Assembly (NCBI GenBank): GCA_900543945.1
Contig: UQTN01000037.1
Coordinates: 1 to 18,251 of the forward strand
DNA length: 18,251 nucleotides
Source of the DNA: an uncultured Collinsella sp.
GTDB taxonomy: Bacteria; Actinomycetota; Coriobacteriia; Coriobacteriales; Coriobacteriaceae
Reading direction: 5' to 3'
A model generated the notes under the pieces. The model saw only the letters and a program-made list of their open reading frames with translations. It had not been told where the DNA came from and did not search any database. Positions within the stretch are counted from its first letter, which is position 1, and every line of letters starts with the position of its first letter. The position numbers were made by a program, and so were the translations under genes. Positions 14,265 through 18,251 of the stretch are shown here, piece after piece.

Positions 14265-16064
14265 ATGCCGCGATTCCTTGTTGGCATAACACATCAGGTG
14301 TACCGTCACCGCGTCTTTGCTATCGCCGGCGCCATCACCGTGCTGTTCCTCATGCTTTTGGCAGTCTTGCCGGCGCTGTTTGCCTCCGACCCCAAGCTTT
14401 CCAACGCCGTGCCCGCCTATAGCGAGGTGTCCGAAGAGGTCGTGGATGCGCTCGTCCACTCGAGCTCTCTCCCGTTGCTTGTCGCCGCAATTATATTTTC
14501 GATCTGGGGTGTATCGGTCTATCTGCGCTGTTTGGACTATGTGTTGCGCCGCCGCCTTGTTGCCGTCGCCACCATCTGCGCCCTCTGGATGATTGAGGTC
14601 ATCCTCAAATACAAGTCGTTCACACCGTTCTATGCCACCGTGCTGTGGTACCTGTACTACGTGCCCATGACGCTCATTCCGCTGCTCTACCAGCTGTGCG
14701 GCCTGCGCCTTGCGGGGCTGGAACAACACCGTGCGGGCCGTCGCTATCGCAGCATCTTGTGGGTCGTGGCCATCCTACTTATCGGTTTTGTGCTCACCAA
14801 CAATTTCCACCGGCAGGTATTCCACTTTGACCGTGCAAGCGACACCTGGAGCAACGATTACACGTACGGCTGGGGCTATTTCGCCGTCTTAGTGTGGACG
14901 GCCTTTAACTTCGTGGCCTTTTTTATCCTGGTGGGCCGGTCCTCGTCCTTTCGCATCCAACGTTTCTCGGGCACGGCGGCGCTTGTTTTGTTGGGTGGTG
15001 CGTTCTTTGCCATCTCGTATGCTCTGCGCGTGCCCTGGGCATGGAGGCTCAACTTCTCGCTCGTCTATTGCGTCTTGTGCGTGGTGGCGATGGAAATCTG
15101 TCTCGATTGCGGTGTCATTCCGTCGTATCACGACATCGCCGGCATCTTCGACACCTTGCCGCTCGACCTCAAAGTTCTAACGCGCGACCTGCAGGAAGTC
15201 TATGCCACGCCGGCGTCAAAGCCAATGCCGGTAGGCGTGCGCGAGGAGTTGCGGACCCAGGAGCACGGCCACGCCCATGCCTTTGCTGTGGCGTCCGATC
15301 CCGATGTGGTGTACCGTGCCTTTCCACTGCTGGGCGGATCGGCCCTGCTTGCCCAAGACGTGTCGGATCTCAACGAGCTTAACCGTGAACTGGCACATCG
15401 TCGCATGGAACTGCAGCGTCAAAACGAGCTGCTCGCCGCCGACTACGACCTTAAGACGCACCTGGCAGATCAAGAGGCCGAGACCTTGCTGGTCCAAGAC
15501 GTGGACCAAGCGCTTGCCCGTGCGCTCGAAGGGATGTACGACCTGCTGAGCTCGCTGCCGCCGTTGACCGATGAGGCATCTTCGCACGAGCGTTACCGCA
15601 TGCTGCAGCGCGCCAAGATGCTCGTCGCCTATTGCAAACGCAAGGGGTCGCTCACGTTGGCACAGCACGGGGAGAGCGGTTTTGACCGCGACCGCATTCA
15701 GCTCATCGCCAACGAGCTTGCAAGTGACCTGCGCACCATCGATGTCGATTGCGCCTCGATTATCGCCATACGGCGCCCGATGCACGCCAGTACGGTAAGC
15801 GCCCTGTACGACTGCGTGTATGACTTTGCGTTTTTTGCCTACACCACCGACCATCCGGCGCTTATGTATCACTTGGGCGACCATGACCGGTGCAGTGTCG
15901 AGCTGCGCGCCACGCTTTTTTCCAACGATGATGAAGATCTTTCGCAGACGCCCGCTGCGCAAGAGCTCGAAAGCGCTCTGCAAGGGCGCAACGTGGCATA
16001 CCGCCTTGAGGGCGAGCCCGGCCAGCTGCGCATGATCGTCTTGATGCCGAGGGCGGGTGAGTGA
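14265..16064 (+). CDS. multi-pass membrane sensor of the 7TM histidine-kinase type, apparently degenerate (pseudokinase)
   Basis: From the ATG at 14265 the protein has 599 residues. About eight hydrophobic segments (17-39, 67-88, 97-115, 121-148, 163-181, 203-225, 236-255, 262-285) match the N-terminal 7TM region of some Firmicutes histidine kinases. Examples are WYLYYVPMTLIPLLYQLCGL, LTNNFHRQVFHFD, YGWGYFAVLVW and CLDCGVIPSYHD. A coiled coil follows (365-410), then a helical DHp-like segment (440-465) containing LQRAKMLVAYCKRKGSL. The C-terminal part (470-599) lies where an ATPase domain should be but shows no N-box, DxG or GxG motif. It thus looks unable to phosphorylate by itself. In-frame starts at 14112 (TTG, overlapping the terminator hairpin) and 14181 (ATG) are less likely, since TM1 begins at residue 17 from 14265. 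It is translationally coupled to a true kinase. Signal unknown. Confidence 0.8.
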   Translation: MPRFLVGITHQVYRHRVFAIAGAITVLFLMLLAVLPALFASDPKLSNAVPAYSEVSEEVVDALVHSSSLPLLVAAIIFSIWGVSVYLRCLDYVLRRRLVAVATICALWMIEVILKYKSFTPFYATVLWYLYYVPMTLIPLLYQLCGLRLAGLEQHRAGRRYRSILWVVAILLIGFVLTNNFHRQVFHFDRASDTWSNDYTYGWGYFAVLVWTAFNFVAFFILVGRSSSFRIQRFSGTAALVLLGGAFFAISYALRVPWAWRLNFSLVYCVLCVVAMEICLDCGVIPSYHDIAGIFDTLPLDLKVLTRDLQEVYATPASKPMPVGVREELRTQEHGHAHAFAVASDPDVVYRAFPLLGGSALLAQDVSDLNELNRELAHRRMELQRQNELLAADYDLKTHLADQEAETLLVQDVDQALARALEGMYDLLSSLPPLTDEASSHERYRMLQRAKMLVAYCKRKGSLTLAQHGESGFDRDRIQLIANELASDLRTIDVDCASIIAIRRPMHASTVSALYDCVYDFAFFAYTTDHPALMYHLGDHDRCSVELRATLFSNDDEDLSQTPAAQELESALQGRNVAYRLEGEPGQLRMIVLMPRAGE

Positions 16065-16066
16065 CG

Positions 16067-17560
16067 ATGCAGATTTCGTTCATCCTTCCCCAAATCGTTG
16101 CGCTCGATGTTGTCTTTGCCCTGGCTGCGTGTCTGCAGATGATCCACGTCCCGCTCATCGCATCGCGCCGCTCGTCCTATAACCGTAAGGTGATTTGCGC
16201 CTACGAGACGAGCCTTGTGCTTCACCTGATGATTTCGGCGCTCATCTTATTCGCGTCGTCTGGCTCGTATCTGGTGGCGCCGCTTGACGTTTGCGCCAGG
16301 GCAATGGGCGGAGTGCTGTGGCTCAATGCCGCGATCTTTGTCTATGGCGTGGTCCTTATGGTGCGCTATCGTCGCCCTGTCATGCTGGCCGAGCTGCTGC
16401 TTGTTGGCGCCGTGACACCGCCGGTGGTTTTTGCCATGGGCTCGGTGTGGGCCGTTGTCCTTATCGCAGAGGGAGCGTTCTTCCTGTTCCGTTCCGTCGC
16501 GGCGCTCTTGATGGACGTCCGTAACCGCCAAGAGGATATCACCGCGTTCTCGACGATTGAAACCATCAACGTGATTCCCGTGGGCATCCTGTATCTGGAC
16601 TCGAGGGGCCGTCCACTGCTCATGAACCGCTGCATGCGCGAAAACCTGGCGGAGCTTCATATGCCCACCGACCTAGGCGATATGAGCGGTACATGGAACG
16701 ACCTGCGCAAGCTCAGCATGCAAATGCCCGAAGGCGGTAAGAACCGCGTGCGGATCAACCTGGACCGCTTTGGTGAGGCGCGTGCGGTGGTCGAGGTTTC
16801 TCCCGCCGAGATTCGCCTGTTTGTGTGTGATGACGTTATGGTCTCGGGCCGTTCGTTCGAGCGCATAATCGGTCTGGACGTGACAGAGTATGCGCATGCG
16901 CATGACCGCCTGGCGCAGGCCAACCACCTGCTTGAGCTTGCGGGCCAAGAGCTCCAGGCCCAGATCGAAGAAGTCAAAAAAGTTGCCGACAATGCGGCCT
17001 ATCTGCGCATGCGCGCCCGCGTTCACGATGTGATCGGCCAGCGCCTATCAATCCTTCATCGCTATTTGGAGGAGGGGCGCTTGGACGACGAGTCGCTCGA
17101 GCAGATCGACCCGCTGCTGCGCTCAATCGCTGCCGATCTGCGCAGCGGGGGCGACACCGAACCGGCAGAGCAACTGGGCGATATCGTCCATGCTTTTGGC
17201 CTGGTGAGCGTGCAGATCGATGTTGAGGGTGCGCTGCCTGAGGACGCGCGTGTCGCCGCCGCCTTTTTGCAGATTATCCGCGAGGCCTCGACCAACGCCA
17301 CCAAGCATGCGCAGGCGCATCGGGTCCATGTGCGCTTGTGGCAGGAGAGGACGGATGCTGACGCCGTCGCGCACATGACGATTTCTAACGACGGGTCCCC
17401 GGCCCCCGTATCGTATCGCGAGGGAACGGGTATCCCAGGTATGAGGCATGTCGCGCAAGATCTGGGTGGCAGTCTAGAGGTCCACGCCACCCCGCCCTTT
17501 ACGCTTACGGTATCCATTCCGCTTAACGCCAACGACACGTCCCAAAGGAGAAACTCATGA
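16067..17560 (+). CDS. sensor histidine kinase, NarL/DegS type (HisKA_3 plus HATPase)
   Basis: This 497-residue membrane kinase has five or six hydrophobic segments in residues 1-150. A PAS-like region (160-265, beginning FSTIETINVIPVGILYLDSRG) and a coiled coil (275-310) follow. The phospho-acceptor is His320 in RVHDVIGQRL, of the HisKA_3 type. The ATPase domain is intact: N-box REASTNATKHA (Glu406, Asn410, His414), NDG at 441-443 and GTGIPGMR at 453-460. The ATG at 16067 is preferred, 9 bases after GAGGGCGGG; a GTG at 16061 would overlap the previous gene by four bases. The response-regulator gene overlaps its end by ATGA. Its natural partner is that regulator, and the preceding pseudokinase-like membrane protein is probably its sensory or heterodimer partner. 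The stimulus is unknown. Confidence 0.92.
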   Translation: MQISFILPQIVALDVVFALAACLQMIHVPLIASRRSSYNRKVICAYETSLVLHLMISALILFASSGSYLVAPLDVCARAMGGVLWLNAAIFVYGVVLMVRYRRPVMLAELLLVGAVTPPVVFAMGSVWAVVLIAEGAFFLFRSVAALLMDVRNRQEDITAFSTIETINVIPVGILYLDSRGRPLLMNRCMRENLAELHMPTDLGDMSGTWNDLRKLSMQMPEGGKNRVRINLDRFGEARAVVEVSPAEIRLFVCDDVMVSGRSFERIIGLDVTEYAHAHDRLAQANHLLELAGQELQAQIEEVKKVADNAAYLRMRARVHDVIGQRLSILHRYLEEGRLDDESLEQIDPLLRSIAADLRSGGDTEPAEQLGDIVHAFGLVSVQIDVEGALPEDARVAAAFLQIIREASTNATKHAQAHRVHVRLWQERTDADAVAHMTISNDGSPAPVSYREGTGIPGMRHVAQDLGGSLEVHATPPFTLTVSIPLNANDTSQRRNS

Positions 17561-18180
17561 TCCGCGTGTTAATTGTCGAAGATCAGGCCATCCTGCGCGA
17601 GAGCCTGGCGCGCTCCGTTGGCGACCAGCCCGATATGACCGTCGTTGCCGCGATCGCCGATGCCTCCGAGGCCTTGGGTGTCGCGCTCAAGGAGCGCCCG
17701 GACATGATACTGATGGACGTGTGCACCGAACACGATTCAAACGGCATCGTGGCGGCGGCACGCATCAAGGAGCAGCTGCCCGAGTGTCGCATCATTATCA
17801 TGACAGGCATGCCCGAGATCACCTTTGTCGATCAGGCCCGCGAGGCGGGCGTCGATAGCTTTGTGTACAAGAACGTCGGTATCGACGAGCTGTTCGCCGT
17901 GATGCGCTCCACGTTGGCTGGCTACTGCACGTTTCCCAAGCCGCCCGAGAGCATTTTTTCGGGCACGGCAGCCCTCGACGATGTCGAGCTATCGATTTTG
18001 CGCCTTGCCTGCGAGGGCAAAAGTCGTCGCGAGATCGCGGCCGAGCTGTTTATGAGTGAGGGCACCATCAAGCGCCGCATCTCGGAGATCCTGAGCAAGA
18101 CCGGCTACGACAACATCATGCGCCTGGCCGTGCATGCGGTGACCGAGGGCAGCATCGTTCCCAACATGGAGCGCCCGTAA
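17557..18180 (+). CDS. response regulator, NarL/FixJ family
   Basis: This 207-residue regulator has a receiver domain (1-120). The acidic pair is Glu8/Asp9, the phospho-acceptor is Asp54 in ILMDVC, and Thr83 and Lys105 occupy their expected places in IIMTGM and FVYKN. A LuxR-type helix-turn-helix (about 140-197) reads DDVELSILRLACEGKSRREI, then MSEGTIKRRISEILSKTG. Its ATG at 17557 lies within the ATGA overlap with the kinase stop, and AAAGGAG (17544-17550) is the ribosome-binding site. It is the output of the three-gene system. No target can be assigned: the window carries no repeated motif near the operon that would mark its operator. Length is typical for the family. Confidence 0.96.
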   Translation: MIRVLIVEDQAILRESLARSVGDQPDMTVVAAIADASEALGVALKERPDMILMDVCTEHDSNGIVAAARIKEQLPECRIIIMTGMPEITFVDQAREAGVDSFVYKNVGIDELFAVMRSTLAGYCTFPKPPESIFSGTAALDDVELSILRLACEGKSRREIAAELFMSEGTIKRRISEILSKTGYDNIMRLAVHAVTEGSIVPNMERP

Positions 18181-18222
18181 TCGATGCGCTCACCCGTGTT
18201 CCGGCACCGCAAAGATAGGCCG

Positions 18223-18251
18223 CCCACCGTTTCGCATCTAAAAACGGCGGG
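18223..18251 (+). terminator. probable terminator after the response regulator, cut by the window end
   Basis: CCGTTT (18227-18232) pairs with AAACGG (18242-18247). After one mismatch, CCC (18223-18225) pairs with GGG (18249-18251). The loop is about 9 bases. The window stops here, so any U-run cannot be seen. Confidence 0.45.

Overview
The window looks like a chromosomal segment of a gut Coriobacteriia, most likely Collinsella or a close relative. This is inferred from the high GC content, the G/C-ending codons, the mix of sugar-salvage genes typical of anaerobes, and intergenic palindromes of a kind I associate with that group. No rRNA, tRNA, CRISPR, IS element or phage gene was seen. There are fourteen protein-coding genes: one on the minus strand at the left end and thirteen on the plus strand.

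Left part (1-4544): short repeats and a perfect hairpin (1-165) lie downstream of a minus-strand membrane acyltransferase with a fused SGNH esterase domain, likely a cell-envelope O-acetyltransferase. Divergent to it is a two-gene nucleoside-salvage unit: a PfkB/ribokinase-type sugar kinase and an inosine/uridine-type nucleoside hydrolase. Hydrolysis of nucleosides would supply ribose to the kinase.

Middle part (4545-10850): a LacI-family regulator with its own UUCG-loop terminator is followed by a sugar catabolic cluster. The cluster encodes an L-fucose/L-arabinose isomerase-family protein, a split transketolase (N and C subunits), and an FGGY kinase of the glycerol-kinase type. Isomerase, kinase and two-subunit transketolase match the layout of the non-oxidative D-apiose pathway (isomerase, apulose kinase, apulose-4-phosphate transketolase A/B). 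The substrate assignment is inference. Repeats of TAAACAGAA occur before both the regulator and the isomerase, which suggests one regulon with autoregulation. No transporter gene is present.

Right-middle part (10851-14110): luxS (S-ribosylhomocysteine lyase), preceded by a 20-bp inverted repeat and followed by a strong terminator. Next comes a DUF4867 gene whose promoter carries a perfect operator-like palindrome. A 344-bp gene-free stretch follows, holding two tandem 80-bp copies of a palindromic element plus a 14-bp perfect hairpin. Then comes a GH1 6-phospho-beta-glucosidase.

Right part (14181-18180): a tightly coupled three-gene signalling operon. It encodes an eight-segment membrane protein of the 7TM histidine-kinase type that appears to lack a working catalytic core, a second membrane protein that is an intact NarL/DegS-type histidine kinase, and a NarL/FixJ response regulator. 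This pseudokinase-kinase-regulator trio, with a structured leader at its start, is the most likely under-described system here.
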